In this document: piece after piece, positions 34,997 through 43,914 of the stretch | Position numbering within the stretch: the first letter of the stretch is position 1 | Layout of the letters: each line of letters starts with the position of its first letter | Source of the DNA: JBOCEF01 sp047610385 | GTDB taxonomy: Bacteria > Pseudomonadota > Alphaproteobacteria > Rhodobacterales > Rhodobacteraceae | Reading direction: 5' to 3' | DNA: 64,000 nucleotides | Assembly (NCBI GenBank): GCA_047610385.1 | Contig: JBLGAC010000015.1 | Coordinates: 1-64,000, forward strand | Program-made: the position numbers and the translations under genes | Notes under the pieces: model-generated | Told to the model about the DNA's origin: nothing | The model's database searches: none | Seen by the model: only the letters and a program-made list of their open reading frames with translations

Positions 34997-35599
34997 ATGA
35001 CCAACACCTTCACCAGACGCGGCGCCATTGCGCTGGCCGGCGCCGCGATCGCCGTGCTGGCAGCGCCCGCCCGGGCCGCCAGTGTCGAAGATGCGGTAAG
35101 CTTCGTGGGGACCGTGGTCACGGAGATTGAAACGCTTGTGAAATCAGGCCGCCCGATTGACGTGCAGGTCACGCAATTCCGGAAGATCTTCGCGGACCGT
35201 GCCGCATCGCAGCAGGCGGCGCGATTTGTGATGGGCGTCGCCTGGCGCGACATGACCGAAGATCAGCAAAGCCGCCTGCATGACGCGTTTCTTGACCATG
35301 TGGCGCGGGTCTATGTCGATCTTTTGGGCCAATACAAAGGCCAAACCATTGAGGTAACGGACGGCGTCGACTTCGGCAAAAAGGGCATTCTCGTGCGCTC
35401 AGTCGCCCATGGCCCCGGCGTGGACGACGTGGCCGTGGAATGGCTGGCGTCGGACCGTGGTGGGTCAGGCCTGAAGCTGGTGGACATCATCATCGAAGGC
35501 CTGTCGATGCTGCAAAGCCAGCGTCAGGACTTTGCCGCCCGTCTTGAACGTCGCGGCGGCGATGTGGACCGCCTGATCACCGACCTTTCGGTCGGTTGA
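34997..35599 (+). CDS. mlaC: MlaC family phospholipid-binding protein
   Basis: 200 residues from ATG at 34997 with GGGAG upstream; an in-frame ATG at 34949 overlaps the mlaA stop but would put 16 extra residues before the signal. N-terminus TRRGAIALAGAAIAVLAAPARA looks like a Tat-type signal. The soluble domain (ABC_toluene-tolerance Ttg2D family) is the periplasmic shuttle of the Mla pathway. The mlaFED (permease, ATPase and MlaD) genes are not in this window. Confidence 0.9.
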   Translation: MTNTFTRRGAIALAGAAIAVLAAPARAASVEDAVSFVGTVVTEIETLVKSGRPIDVQVTQFRKIFADRAASQQAARFVMGVAWRDMTEDQQSRLHDAFLDHVARVYVDLLGQYKGQTIEVTDGVDFGKKGILVRSVAHGPGVDDVAVEWLASDRGGSGLKLVDIIIEGLSMLQSQRQDFAARLERRGGDVDRLITDLSVG

Positions 35600-35608
35600 T
35601 CGGGGCGT

Positions 35609-36019
35609 TCAGCCCTTCGACAGATATTTCCATATGCCGCTGGCGCGCATGGTCTGACGCCCGCCTGCCCACAGCTCGCCTTCGACGAAGGCGAGCTCTG
35701 CGGTGCGACGGATGATCCAAGCCTTGCCCTCCAGCCGCTGACCTTCCTTGGCTGCTGCGATGAAATGGCTGTCCAGCTGGATGGTCGCGCAGCGCGCAAA
35801 ATCGGCCGATTGCCACGCCGCGCCGCCCATCCCGGTGTCGAGCAGCGACAGCGACACGCCGCCATGGCACACGCCGCCCATGTTCATGTGCCGCTTTTCC
35901 AGATCGAGCCGGAAGCGCCAGTCGTTCTCTCCCGCACGGGCCAAGGCAACGGGTCCCATATGGCCGATGAAACCGTCATGATCCAAGACGCGCCAGGTGA
36001 GGTCGGGGGGCATTTCCAT
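35609..36019 (-). CDS. PaaI-type hotdog-fold thioesterase
   Basis: 136 residues from ATG at 36019 with GGAG upstream. HMNMGGVCHGGVSLSLLDTGMG (given in two parts: HMNMGGVCHGG and SLSLLDTGMG) holds the catalytic Asp/His region of PaaI-family hotdog acyl-CoA thioesterases. Substrate acyl-CoA unknown. Convergent with mlaC (9 bp between them). Confidence 0.9.
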   Translation of the reverse strand: MEMPPDLTWRVLDHDGFIGHMGPVALARAGENDWRFRLDLEKRHMNMGGVCHGGVSLSLLDTGMGGAAWQSADFARCATIQLDSHFIAAAKEGQRLEGKAWIIRRTAELAFVEGELWAGGRQTMRASGIWKYLSKG

Positions 36020-36058
36020 CGGTGGGTCTCCGGCGTGGGTGAACTTGAACACATGTGA

Positions 36059-36064
36059 ATTATA
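36059..36064 (-). promoter_or_regulatory. perfect -10 box for the thioesterase gene
   Basis: TATAAT on the minus strand, about 40 bp before the ATG at 36019. The matching -35 region (36082-36087) is poor, so this may need an activator. Confidence 0.4.
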
Positions 36065-36444
36065 GGGCAGGCGACAGGCTATCTCCCGATTTCGACCGGG
36101 GGACAAGGGATGATCGACATCACGGGCACCGTGGCGGTGCTTCGGCCACGGACATGCAAGGCAGAGCGCTGACGCGGCTCCGCCAGCATATCTCCGCGTT
36201 CCTGACGGTGCAGCCAACCGCAGATCCCGACATGCAGTGCGATCTGGCCCGCAGCATCGACCGACATGGCCCCCCGCGATTTCCCGTGCTGCCATGCAGA
36301 TGAAGCCCCCGACGACATGCCTGCCCATCTGCTTGGGGCGCATCCGTCAGGGTCGTTGATCGGGACTTCTTGCAGGGGATTTAAGTATGCAAGCATCGCT
36401 ACCGCCCCCAATTGGCGGCGGATCGCGATGCTCCTGATCGGCGC
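36065..36444. other. 380-bp region without a recognisable gene
   Basis: Between the thioesterase and flavoprotein genes, both on the minus strand. Short open frames exist on both strands but show no recognisable domain and no Shine-Dalgarno-start pair. It may be degenerate former coding sequence. Confidence 0.6.
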
Positions 36445-37671
36445 TTAGCGCGCGGCGTATGCCGCCGCGGCGTCCCCTGCGGTCAGGCCTGAGGCAAAGC
36501 AGGCGCTCAGCAGATAGCCGCCCGTCGGTGCTTCCCAATCAATCATCTCGCCAGCGCAGAAAATGCCGGGCAAGGCGCGCAGCATCAGCCCGGCATCAAG
36601 CGCATCCCACGTGATCCCGCCCGCGGAACTGATCGCCTCAGCGATCGGGCGCGGTCCGGTGATCGGCAGGGGCAGGCGCTTGATCGCCCCGGCCAGCGCG
36701 GCGTCGGTGGCGGCACGCGGCGCGCAGTCACGCAGCAGCGCGGCCTTCACGCCCTCAATCTTGATCTTGCGCAGGCGGTTGCTGCGCGACGCTTTGGGGG
36801 GGGTGCGCTCCAGCGCCAGTTGCAGCGTCAGCGTATCGCGCCCGGGCGCCAGATCAACGAACAGCCGCACGCCGCCCGCCTCCAGCCCATCGCGCAGCGC
36901 GGCGGAAATGGCGTAAACCGCGCCGCCCTCAATCCCGTAGCGAGAGATGACGCATTCCCCCTCAGCCGCCGCAACGATGTCACGCCCGCGCTGCACGCTC
37001 AGCACAATGTTTTTCAGCGGCGCACCGGCAAACTGGTCACGCATGAAGTCGGACCAATCGGCATTGAACCCCATATTGGCGGGGCGCAGCGGCGCGATGT
37101 CGACGCCCTTTTGCGCGAGCATCGCAGCCCACGACCCGTCAGAGCCGAGCCGCGGCCAGCTGCCGCCCCCCAGCGCCAGAACCGTGACCCGCGGGCGCAA
37201 GGCGCGCGGGCCGTCCGGGGTGTCGAACGTGAAGACGCCGTCCTCCAGCCCGGTCCAGCGCCAGCGCGCGCGCTGCTCGGCCCCCTGATCGGCCAGCCGC
37301 CGCGCCCATGCGCGCAGCAGCGGCGAGGCCTTCATTTCCCGCGGAAACACCCGGCCTGAGGGCCCGGCAAAGGTCTCCGACCCCAGCGCAGCCGCCCAGT
37401 CGCGCAGATCATGGGGCGAAAACCGGTCCAGCAGCGGCCCGACCCGCGCCGCTGCCGGGCCGTAGGCGGCAACGAAAGGATCGCGGTCCTCTTCCTTGGT
37501 CAGGTTCAGGCCCGATTTGCCGGCCATCAGGAACTTGCGCCCCAATGACGGCATCGCCTCAGCGACGATAGGACGAAGCCCGGCCATGGCCAGACGCTCT
37601 GCCGCCATCAGCCCGGCAGGGCCGCCACCGATCACAAGCGCGTCGCAGGATGCAGGTTCAATGTTCATCAT
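36445..37671 (-). CDS. HI0933/YhiN-family flavoprotein (TIGR03862 type)
   Basis: 408 residues from the first of two consecutive ATGs at 37671. N-terminal FAD motif VIGGGPAGLMAAERLAMAGL; GRKFLMAGKSGLNLT is the family-specific block near 57-71; VLALGGGSWPRLGSDGSW near 165-182; C-terminal FCAGEMIDWEAPTGGYLLSACFASG. Members are NAD(P)/FAD oxidoreductases of unknown substrate. Same strand as pip, but separated by the 71-bp palindrome, so probably independently expressed. Confidence 0.88.
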   Translation of the reverse strand: MMNIEPASCDALVIGGGPAGLMAAERLAMAGLRPIVAEAMPSLGRKFLMAGKSGLNLTKEEDRDPFVAAYGPAAARVGPLLDRFSPHDLRDWAAALGSETFAGPSGRVFPREMKASPLLRAWARRLADQGAEQRARWRWTGLEDGVFTFDTPDGPRALRPRVTVLALGGGSWPRLGSDGSWAAMLAQKGVDIAPLRPANMGFNADWSDFMRDQFAGAPLKNIVLSVQRGRDIVAAAEGECVISRYGIEGGAVYAISAALRDGLEAGGVRLFVDLAPGRDTLTLQLALERTPPKASRSNRLRKIKIEGVKAALLRDCAPRAATDAALAGAIKRLPLPITGPRPIAEAISSAGGITWDALDAGLMLRALPGIFCAGEMIDWEAPTGGYLLSACFASGLTAGDAAAAYAAR

Positions 37672-37748
37672 CGGCAGCGTGTAGCGCGTGCGGACCTCCG
37701 GCGCCATGGTCCGCGGCGTCGCCGCTGCGCGCAGGGGCCACCCAAAAT

Positions 37749-37819
37749 GCGCCCCAGATTATTCGTCTGGATAATCTGCTGCCCGGGTTCAGATTATCCA
37801 TCCGAATAATCTGGGGCGC
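37749..37819. repeat. 71-bp nested palindrome (four ATAATCTG half-sites)
   Basis: Two 30-bp arms (37749-37778, 37790-37819) are inverted copies with two mismatches and an 11-bp centre. Each arm is itself an inverted repeat CAGATTAT-N8-ATAATCTG flanked by GCGCCC. It lies between pip (upstream on the minus strand) and the flavoprotein gene. The AT-rich half-sites contrast with surrounding GC-rich DNA. Possible roles: cooperative operator, terminator-like hairpin for pip, or a REP/MITE-like insertion. Confidence 0.92.
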
Positions 37820-37828
37820 CGCGACCGG

Positions 37829-38794
37829 TCAGAGGCGCAGATCTTCCATGATCTGCACCAGCTTCTCGGCGATGCCCGGCTCTGACAGCGCGTGCCCCGC
37901 TTCGGTGATCATATACAGCTTTGATCCGCCCCAGGCCCGATGCAGCGCCCAGGCCGACACTGGCGGGCAGATCATATCGTATGCGCCCTGCACCACATGG
38001 CCGGGAATGCCGTGGAGCTTGCCGACATCGCGCAGGATCTGGCCGTCTTCCTCTAGCCAGCCACCATTGACGAAGTAATGCGATTCGATTCGGCTGAAGG
38101 CGCGGGCATAGGCACCATCGGGCCCGACCCCGTCGCCGCCGCGCAGGGTGGCGCAGCTTGCCTCCCACCCCGCCCAGATCCGGGCAAAGCGGGTCTGCTC
38201 CATGATGTCCGAGGAGGTCAGGCGGCGGTGATAGGCTGCGATCAGATCATCACGCTCATCCTCAGGAATCGCGTGGGCGAATTTTTTCCAGCCCTCGGGG
38301 CGAAACAGGCCCGCGCCGCCGCCGTAGAACCAGTCCAGCTCACGCCGTGTCATCAGGAACACGCCGCGCAGAATCAGCGCCAGCGCGCGTTCGGGATGCG
38401 TCTGGGCGTAGATCAGCGACAAGGTGGCACCCCAGCTGCCGCCGAACACGCACCATGCCTCAATGCCGAGCGCGGTGCGGATCCGTTCGATGTCATCGAC
38501 CAAATCCCAGGTGGTGTTGGCGCGCAGGCTGCTATGGGGGCGCGATCGCCCGCAGCCGCGCTGGTCAAACAGCACGATCCGGTAGCGTTCGGGGTTGAAA
38601 AACCGCCGCATCCCCGGGCTGCATCCGCCGCCGGGGCCGCCATGAAGCACCACCACCGGCACGCCGGTCGGGTTGCCGCATTCCTCGACATAAAGGTCGT
38701 GGCCACCCGGCACCTCCAACCGAAAACGGTTGAAAGGTTCAAGGGGCGGATGAAGGGCGCGGCGCGGCGCGCCGTCTTGATCGCTTTCTCGCAT
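37829..38794 (-). CDS. pip: prolyl aminopeptidase (proline iminopeptidase)
   Basis: 321 residues, the usual length. Alpha/beta-hydrolase of the S33 family that releases N-terminal proline. HGGPGGGCSPGMRRFF near 51-66 is the oxyanion block, DQRGCGRSRPH near 76-86 the family marker, GGSWGATLSL near 119-128 the nucleophile elbow (Ser), and EAGHALSEPG near 302 the catalytic His. Divergent from ubiG with 55 bp between. Confidence 0.95.
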   Translation of the reverse strand: MRESDQDGAPRRALHPPLEPFNRFRLEVPGGHDLYVEECGNPTGVPVVVLHGGPGGGCSPGMRRFFNPERYRIVLFDQRGCGRSRPHSSLRANTTWDLVDDIERIRTALGIEAWCVFGGSWGATLSLIYAQTHPERALALILRGVFLMTRRELDWFYGGGAGLFRPEGWKKFAHAIPEDERDDLIAAYHRRLTSSDIMEQTRFARIWAGWEASCATLRGGDGVGPDGAYARAFSRIESHYFVNGGWLEEDGQILRDVGKLHGIPGHVVQGAYDMICPPVSAWALHRAWGGSKLYMITEAGHALSEPGIAEKLVQIMEDLRL

Positions 38795-38849
38795 GGTTGA
38801 GTTATGTCATAGGCCGCACGAGGGGCAAGAGCGGAAGGGATCCCAGATC

Positions 38850-39587
38850 ATGAAGACAGACACCGTGGACCCGGCGGAGGTCGCGAAATTCGAGGCTATG
38901 GCCGAGGAATGGTGGGACGTCGACGGAAAATTCAAGCCCCTGCACATGCTCAATCCCTGCCGGCTTGGATATATCGTCGACCAGATCGCCGCGGAATTCG
39001 GGCGCGATCCTGCCACGGACGCCCCGTTCAAGCGATTGCGGATCCTTGATATCGGTTGTGGCGGCGGGCTGTTGGCAGAACCGATGGCGCGGCTGGGCGC
39101 CGATGTGGTCGGCGCGGACGCGGCCCCGCGCAACATCCCCGTGGCGCAGGTTCATGCCGCACAATCGGGGCTTGAGATAGATTACCGCTGCATCACCGCC
39201 GAGGCCTTGGCTGAGGCTGGCGAGCAGTTCGACGTCATCCTGAACATGGAGGTGGTCGAGCATGTGGCAGATCCGCTCGGCTTTATCACCGCGTGCCATG
39301 ACCTGCTGAAGCCCGGGGGGCTGATGATCTGCTCAACCATCAACCGCAACACCAAAAGTTTTGCCATGGCGATCATCGGTGCGGAATGGGTGATGCGCTG
39401 GCTGCCCAAGGGCACCCATGAGTGGGCGAAATTCATCACGCCGGATGAGCTGTTCTCGCTGCTGTCGCGCGCGGGCCTTGATCCGGTGGACCGCAAGGGT
39501 TTCGTGTTCAACCCGCTGGGCTGGAGCTGGTCGATCTCAGACCGCGATCTGTCGGTGAACTATGTGACCGCCAGCATCCGGCGATAA
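38850..39587 (+). CDS. ubiG: UbiG, ubiquinone biosynthesis O-methyltransferase
   Basis: 245 residues from ATG at 38850 (GGAAGGG upstream). Methylates 2-octaprenyl-6-hydroxyphenol and demethylubiquinol, the two O-methylation steps of ubiquinone synthesis. FEAMAEEWWDVDGKFKPLH near 14-32 is the UbiG marker, and DIGCGGGLLAEPMARLGADV near 68-87 the SAM site. Single gene. Confidence 0.95.
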   Translation: MKTDTVDPAEVAKFEAMAEEWWDVDGKFKPLHMLNPCRLGYIVDQIAAEFGRDPATDAPFKRLRILDIGCGGGLLAEPMARLGADVVGADAAPRNIPVAQVHAAQSGLEIDYRCITAEALAEAGEQFDVILNMEVVEHVADPLGFITACHDLLKPGGLMICSTINRNTKSFAMAIIGAEWVMRWLPKGTHEWAKFITPDELFSLLSRAGLDPVDRKGFVFNPLGWSWSISDRDLSVNYVTASIRR

Positions 39588-39668
39588 CCGCCGGAGCCGC
39601 GCGCCGGGCCTCAGTGCTGGCGGGACCGTTGCGCCCGCGCGGCGATGGCGGGGGGCGGTGTGGGCGGC

Positions 39669-40622
39669 TCAGGGGTGGCGGGTTGCGCGCATCATGGCCA
39701 TGGCCTCGGCCCCCGGGCCAATCAGCCCGTGGCGGTCCGGTCCGCCCCCTTCCGCCAGCATCAGCGTCACCGGTTTGCCGAGCGCCAGCGCCCGCCCCAG
39801 CCAGCCCTGCCAGGCCCGCGGCGGGGCCACGGCGTCCAGCGGATCGGCGACAATGACGCCTGCATCGGCACGGAACGCCGCCACATGATCCACGGGATCG
39901 TATTGTGCGCGCACGGCAGCTGACGCGCCGCGCAACGCGGATTTATGCCAGGTGATCAGGTCAAGGGGCGGGGCGGCGGCGCTCAGAAAACGCACGCGGC
40001 CGGTCTCCTGCGCCAAGGCCACCGCCAGATGCCCGCCGGAGGAATGGCCCAGCAGGTCAGCGCGCCCAAAGCCGAAGGCCCACCCCAGCGCGCCGAGCGC
40101 ATGGGCGAGGGTCGAAATCTCAGCCCTTGTGCGCCATCGCGACGGATCCCCGGCATAGGGCCGCCCGAGGGTGATCAGCGTGCCCGCCACGTTCGCATGC
40201 GCCAGTCCGGTGCGGGCCAGTCCGGTGCGGGCCAGTCCGGCGCGGGCCTGCGCGCGCCAGATCGGGGTCATGGCCGCGGCGCCCCAGCCCTTGCGGTCAC
40301 CGCCCAGAAAGACCACCGGCGGCGCGTCGCCCAGTGCGGGATCAAGGATGAAGGGCGTCGGCGCGCTGCCGCCCATGACCCAGCCGCGGATTGCCGGTCC
40401 GCCATCATCGCGCAGCAGCAGGACGTCAGGCGCTGCGTGGTGGGGGGTGGCCACCTCGGGCCCGGGCAAGGGGGGCAGGGCGTCGGGATCGCCCGCATGC
40501 GCACCGCCCGGTTCCCGCCCGCAGGCCGCCAGCGCGCCGGCCCCAAGCAGCGCGCGCAGGGCCGCGCGGCGCGAGGCAAGGCGCAGGGCGGGCACATACA
40601 AGGGGCCTTGGGGCGTCATCAT
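39669..40622 (-). CDS. putative lipoprotein alpha/beta-hydrolase
   Basis: 317 residues from ATG at 40622, with GAAGGGA 4-10 nt upstream. A signal with lipobox LAAC near residue 35 suggests a lipoprotein. GHSSGGHLAVALA has the nucleophile elbow, a downstream DPLDAV could hold the acid and DRHGLIG the catalytic His. Substrate unknown; most like the dienelactone-hydrolase/prolyl-oligopeptidase branch. It contains an in-frame 15-bp triple repeat encoding ARTGL units. Confidence 0.72.
   Translation of the reverse strand: MMTPQGPLYVPALRLASRRAALRALLGAGALAACGREPGGAHAGDPDALPPLPGPEVATPHHAAPDVLLLRDDGGPAIRGWVMGGSAPTPFILDPALGDAPPVVFLGGDRKGWGAAAMTPIWRAQARAGLARTGLARTGLAHANVAGTLITLGRPYAGDPSRWRTRAEISTLAHALGALGWAFGFGRADLLGHSSGGHLAVALAQETGRVRFLSAAAPPLDLITWHKSALRGASAAVRAQYDPVDHVAAFRADAGVIVADPLDAVAPPRAWQGWLGRALALGKPVTLMLAEGGGPDRHGLIGPGAEAMAMMRATRHP
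40201..40245. repeat. 15-bp tandem repeat, 3 copies, in-frame
   Basis: Three copies of GCCAGTCCGGTGCGG (last with one change) within the lipoprotein hydrolase gene, adding repeated five-residue units (ARTGL) without breaking the frame. Confidence 0.9.
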
Positions 40623-40743
40623 GGTCCCTTCTTCGTGGGGCGGTGCCTTCGCGCGCCCGGCCGGGATGATGCGCCGCGCGGCCCATCGGGTCGCGGCCGC
40701 CAATGGGGGTTCGATGCCCCCTTTGGCGGCGCCCCGGTCAGAG

Positions 40744-41601
40744 CTATGCGCCCGGGGGCAGAAACGTGCGGGCATTGGCCAGCGAGGGCACCTTGCCGCG
40801 CGCATCAGCCACCCGCGACAGGTCCAGATTGGCCATCACCACCCCTGGTGCGTCGCCGGCATCGGCCAGGACCTCTCCCCACGGGTCCACCGCCAACGAG
40901 TGGCCATAGGTCCGCCGTGCCCGCCCGCCGGGATCATGGCGCGTGGGGTGCGCGCCGGTCTGTGCGGGTGCCAGCACGAAGCACCCGGTTTCAATCGCCC
41001 GCGCGCGCAGCAGCGTATGCCAATGGGCCCGTCCGGTGGGCACAGTGAACGCGGCCGGCGATGTGATGATCGCGGCCCCCGCCTCGGCCAACGCGCGGTG
41101 AAGCGCGGGAAACCGCATGTCATAGCAGATGGTCAGCCCGATCCGTCCCCAGGGCGTGTCGGCCACAGCGGCGCGGTCGCCGGGGCGATAGCCTGCGCTT
41201 TCGCGGTAGCTTTCGCGGCCCTCCAGATCCACGTCGAACATGTGGATCTTGTCATAGCGGGCCACGATCGCGCCCGCCGCGTTGATCATCAGGGACCGAT
41301 TGGAAAACCGCCCGTCCGCATCTCCCGTGGTCACCGCAAGCGATCCGAGCAGCACCCACATCCCGCGTTTGGCCGCGATCTCGCGCATGGCGGCCAGCAT
41401 GGGACAGGACGCCTCCTCGCTCAGCACCGCGCGCTGGTGGGTGCGGTTGAAGCTGATCATGTTCGACACTTCGGGGGTCAGGGCCAGCTGCGCGCCCTGG
41501 TCCGCCGCACGCTCCAGCGCCGCGGCGACCATGGCGACGTTCTCCGCCACGTCGTCGGTGGAGGTGATCTGGCACAGCCCGGCGCGCAGGGCGGCGGTCA
41601 T
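40744..41601 (-). CDS. carbon-nitrogen hydrolase (nitrilase superfamily, Nit1/omega-amidase type)
   Basis: 285 residues. The Glu-Lys-Cys triad is at E44 (LTPEVSN), K118 (YDKIHMFDV) and C159 (ICYDMRF). The C-terminal TYGHSLAVDPWGEVLADAG is typical of the Nit subgroup, which deaminates deaminated glutathione or alpha-keto acid amides. Its start overlaps the grxC stop, as part of a comF-grxC-nit operon. Confidence 0.92.
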   Translation of the reverse strand: MTAALRAGLCQITSTDDVAENVAMVAAALERAADQGAQLALTPEVSNMISFNRTHQRAVLSEEASCPMLAAMREIAAKRGMWVLLGSLAVTTGDADGRFSNRSLMINAAGAIVARYDKIHMFDVDLEGRESYRESAGYRPGDRAAVADTPWGRIGLTICYDMRFPALHRALAEAGAAIITSPAAFTVPTGRAHWHTLLRARAIETGCFVLAPAQTGAHPTRHDPGGRARRTYGHSLAVDPWGEVLADAGDAPGVVMANLDLSRVADARGKVPSLANARTFLPPGA

Positions 41602-41855
41602 GCCGCCAGCAGCAGGTCAAGCTTTCCGGCCCGCTCCAGCGCCTGCAGTTCGTCGCAGCCACCGATATGATCGCCATTGATGAAGATCTGCGGCACAGAG
41701 CGGCCACCTTCGGCGCGCTTGACCATTTCAGCGCGCAGCGACGGCGTGACCATCACGTCATATTCCTTGAACGCGACACCCTTGGAGGACAGCAGCCGCT
41801 TGGCCGCGTGGCAGAAACCGCAGATGGGAGTGGTGTAAATCTCAACGCTGGTCAT
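41598..41855 (-). CDS. grxC: glutaredoxin 3
   Basis: 85 residues from ATG at 41855; the redox motif is C12-G-F-C15 in the context TTPICGFCHAAK, a variant of the usual CPYC. VPQIFINGDHIGGCDEL near 54-70 holds the cis-Pro and glutathione-binding GG. Dithiol glutaredoxin that reduces disulfides and mixed glutathione disulfides. Start overlaps the comF stop, and its stop overlaps the nitrilase start. Confidence 0.95.
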   Translation of the reverse strand: MTSVEIYTTPICGFCHAAKRLLSSKGVAFKEYDVMVTPSLRAEMVKRAEGGRSVPQIFINGDHIGGCDELQALERAGKLDLLLAA

Positions 41856-42955
41856 GAAGGGTCCTTTCCAGATTTCCCACCAGATATAGGCCCCTTGGCG
41901 CGCGGCGCAACGCGTGACAGGCACACAGCGTCCACCGCGCACGCCCCGCCCGCGATCAGCGCGTCTGCGCAGGCCGACAGGGTTGCGCCCGTGGTCATCA
42001 CATCGTCCACCAACAGCACGCGCTTGCCTTGCAGGCGGGCCAGAAAGCGCGGCGCGACCTTGAAGGCACCGCGCACGTTGTCGGCCCGCTGTTCGCGGGT
42101 GCGGCGGCCTTGGCTGGGGGTGGCGCGGATGCGGCGCAGCAGGTCGGGGATCAATACGGGCGCGGGGTGGGGGCCCTCAGCGGCGATCAGCGTGTGGAGC
42201 GCGCGTGCCAGTTCTGCCGATTGGTTGAAACGGCGGTGCACGAAGCGGCGCCAATGCAGTGGGGTCGGCACGATCAGATCTGCGTCCTCAATCAACGGCC
42301 ACGCGGCGCGGCGCATCCAGATTGCGGCCGGGCGCGCCAGATCCAGCCTGTCGCCATGCTTCAGCGCCATGGCGATCTTGCGCCCGGCCCCTTCGTAGAT
42401 GGTCGCGGCGCGGGCGCGCTCAAATGTCATCGGCACATGAAGACAGGCGTCACAGACCGGCGCATCGCCGATGCCTTGGGTAGGGGCGCCGCAGCGGTCG
42501 CACAGGGGGCTGGCGGCAAAGGTGGTGTCGCGCCAGCACGAAGAACACAGCGCATGGGCATCCTGGACCTCGGCCCCGCACAGCGCGCAGGCGGGGGGCC
42601 AGAGGGTGTCTGCCGCGACCTCTCGTGCATGGTTCCACAGTGCGCGCAGCACCGACAGCGGCGTGCACGCGCGCGGCAATTCTGTGGGCAGCGTGCTTGG
42701 TGGGGGGCGACGGGCCGGGCCGGGCGGGGTCAGGTCGGGCATCGGCGCGCGCGGTGATGGATCAAAGCGCGGCGGATCAAACGGGATGTCTTCGGCCAAA
42801 GCCGCGGCATCGGCAGGGCCGCTTATCGGCAGCAGTTCGCCGTCAAGCGCAGCGCTTTGGGGCTCTGCCATGTCCGATGGCGGCGTGCGGCGTAGGCGCG
42901 GCAATCGGATGCGCGCGGGGGCGTCCGGCCGCGGCTTCGGGACGGATGACGGCAT
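41852..42955 (-). CDS. comF: ComF-family phosphoribosyltransferase-like protein with Pro-rich N-terminus
   Basis: 367 residues from ATG at 42955, which has AAGGAGG 4 nt upstream, so the long form is real. ComF proper (about 245 residues) starts near 125: four-Cys zinc site CALCGAEVQDAHALCSSCW and CDRCG...CDACL, then phosphoribosyl-binding VLLVDDVMTTGATLSACADAL (in two pieces). The first 120 residues are Pro/Arg/Ala-rich and unlike normal ComF. ComF proteins support DNA uptake in competence but their activity is unclear. First gene of the operon with grxC and the nitrilase. Confidence 0.88.
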   Translation of the reverse strand: MPSSVPKPRPDAPARIRLPRLRRTPPSDMAEPQSAALDGELLPISGPADAAALAEDIPFDPPRFDPSPRAPMPDLTPPGPARRPPPSTLPTELPRACTPLSVLRALWNHAREVAADTLWPPACALCGAEVQDAHALCSSCWRDTTFAASPLCDRCGAPTQGIGDAPVCDACLHVPMTFERARAATIYEGAGRKIAMALKHGDRLDLARPAAIWMRRAAWPLIEDADLIVPTPLHWRRFVHRRFNQSAELARALHTLIAAEGPHPAPVLIPDLLRRIRATPSQGRRTREQRADNVRGAFKVAPRFLARLQGKRVLLVDDVMTTGATLSACADALIAGGACAVDAVCLSRVAPRAKGPISGGKSGKDPS

Positions 42956-43050
42956 TGCGCCTCCTTGTCCCCCTCTTCCCAGCTCGACTATAGCTGGGGC
43001 AGGCGGCGCTGTCGCCCCCTTCGATGCACGCATAAGATGAAAGCCTGTCC

Positions 43051-43908
43051 ATGACCTCTGCCGCGCTGTTCGACCGCGATCTGCTGCTGATGAGACGTGC
43101 GCGCCGGGGCGCCCCGACGCCGGGGGCTGATTTTTTGCACGCCCGCGCTGTGGACGCGATTGCGGACCGGCTGCTTGACGTCTCACGCCGGTTTCCCGAC
43201 GCAGCGCTGGTCCATCCCGGTGCCCCGGTGTGGGAGGAGACCTTGCGCGCCCACCCCTCCATCGATGCGCTGACCGTGGCGCCGCTGACGGCTGATGAGG
43301 CGCTGCCGCTTGAGGTCGGGCGCTTTGATCTGGTGGTTGGCGGGCTGTCGATGCACTGGGCCAATGATCCGGTCGGCGCGTTGATCCAGATGCGCCGGGC
43401 GCTGCGGCCTGACGGGCTGTTGCTGGTCGCGCTGCTGGGCGGCGAAACCCTGACTGAGCTGCGCGTCGCCTTTGCCGAGGCCGAGGTCGCCGAAGAAGGC
43501 GGGCTGTCGCCGCGCGTGTCGCCAATGGCTGAGATCCGCGATCTGGGCGCCTTGTTGCAGCGCGCCGGGCTGGCGATGCCGGTGGCGGACGCGGATGCTG
43601 TGACGGTCAGCTACGCCGATCCGCTGGCGCTGATGCGCGATCTGCGCGCGATGGGAGAGACCAACGCCCTGCACGCCCGCCGCCGCACCGGCCTGCGCCG
43701 CGCGACGCTGGCGCGGGCGATGGCGATATACGCACAGGCATTTCCCGCTGACGGCGCGCCCGGCCGCGTGCGCGCCACCTTTGAGATCGTGACCCTGACC
43801 GGCTGGGCCCCGGCCCCCGATCAGCCCAAGCCCAAGCGCCCCGGATCGGCCACCGCACGCCTGTCAGATGCGCTGGGTGCCGCTGAGATCAAGCTGCCGA
43901 AGACCTGA
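43051..43908 (+). CDS. SAM-dependent methyltransferase, NDUFAF5/BioC-like
   Basis: 285 residues. DLVVGGLSMHWANDPVGAL near 92-110 and LLLVALLGGETLTELR near 126-141 are the blocks shared by NDUFAF5 (a hydroxylase/methyltransferase-fold assembly factor of complex I) and BioC-like enzymes. The classical GxGxG SAM motif is not visible, as in NDUFAF5, so methylation itself is uncertain. Divergent from comF and followed by two hairpins. Confidence 0.82.
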   Translation: MTSAALFDRDLLLMRRARRGAPTPGADFLHARAVDAIADRLLDVSRRFPDAALVHPGAPVWEETLRAHPSIDALTVAPLTADEALPLEVGRFDLVVGGLSMHWANDPVGALIQMRRALRPDGLLLVALLGGETLTELRVAFAEAEVAEEGGLSPRVSPMAEIRDLGALLQRAGLAMPVADADAVTVSYADPLALMRDLRAMGETNALHARRRTGLRRATLARAMAIYAQAFPADGAPGRVRATFEIVTLTGWAPAPDQPKPKRPGSATARLSDALGAAEIKLPKT

Positions 43909-43914
43909 GGCGTG

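Noticed and set aside
36065..36444. Small open frames in the gap between thioesterase and flavoprotein
   Set aside because: None has a Shine-Dalgarno with start codon or a recognisable domain; listed only as a gap.
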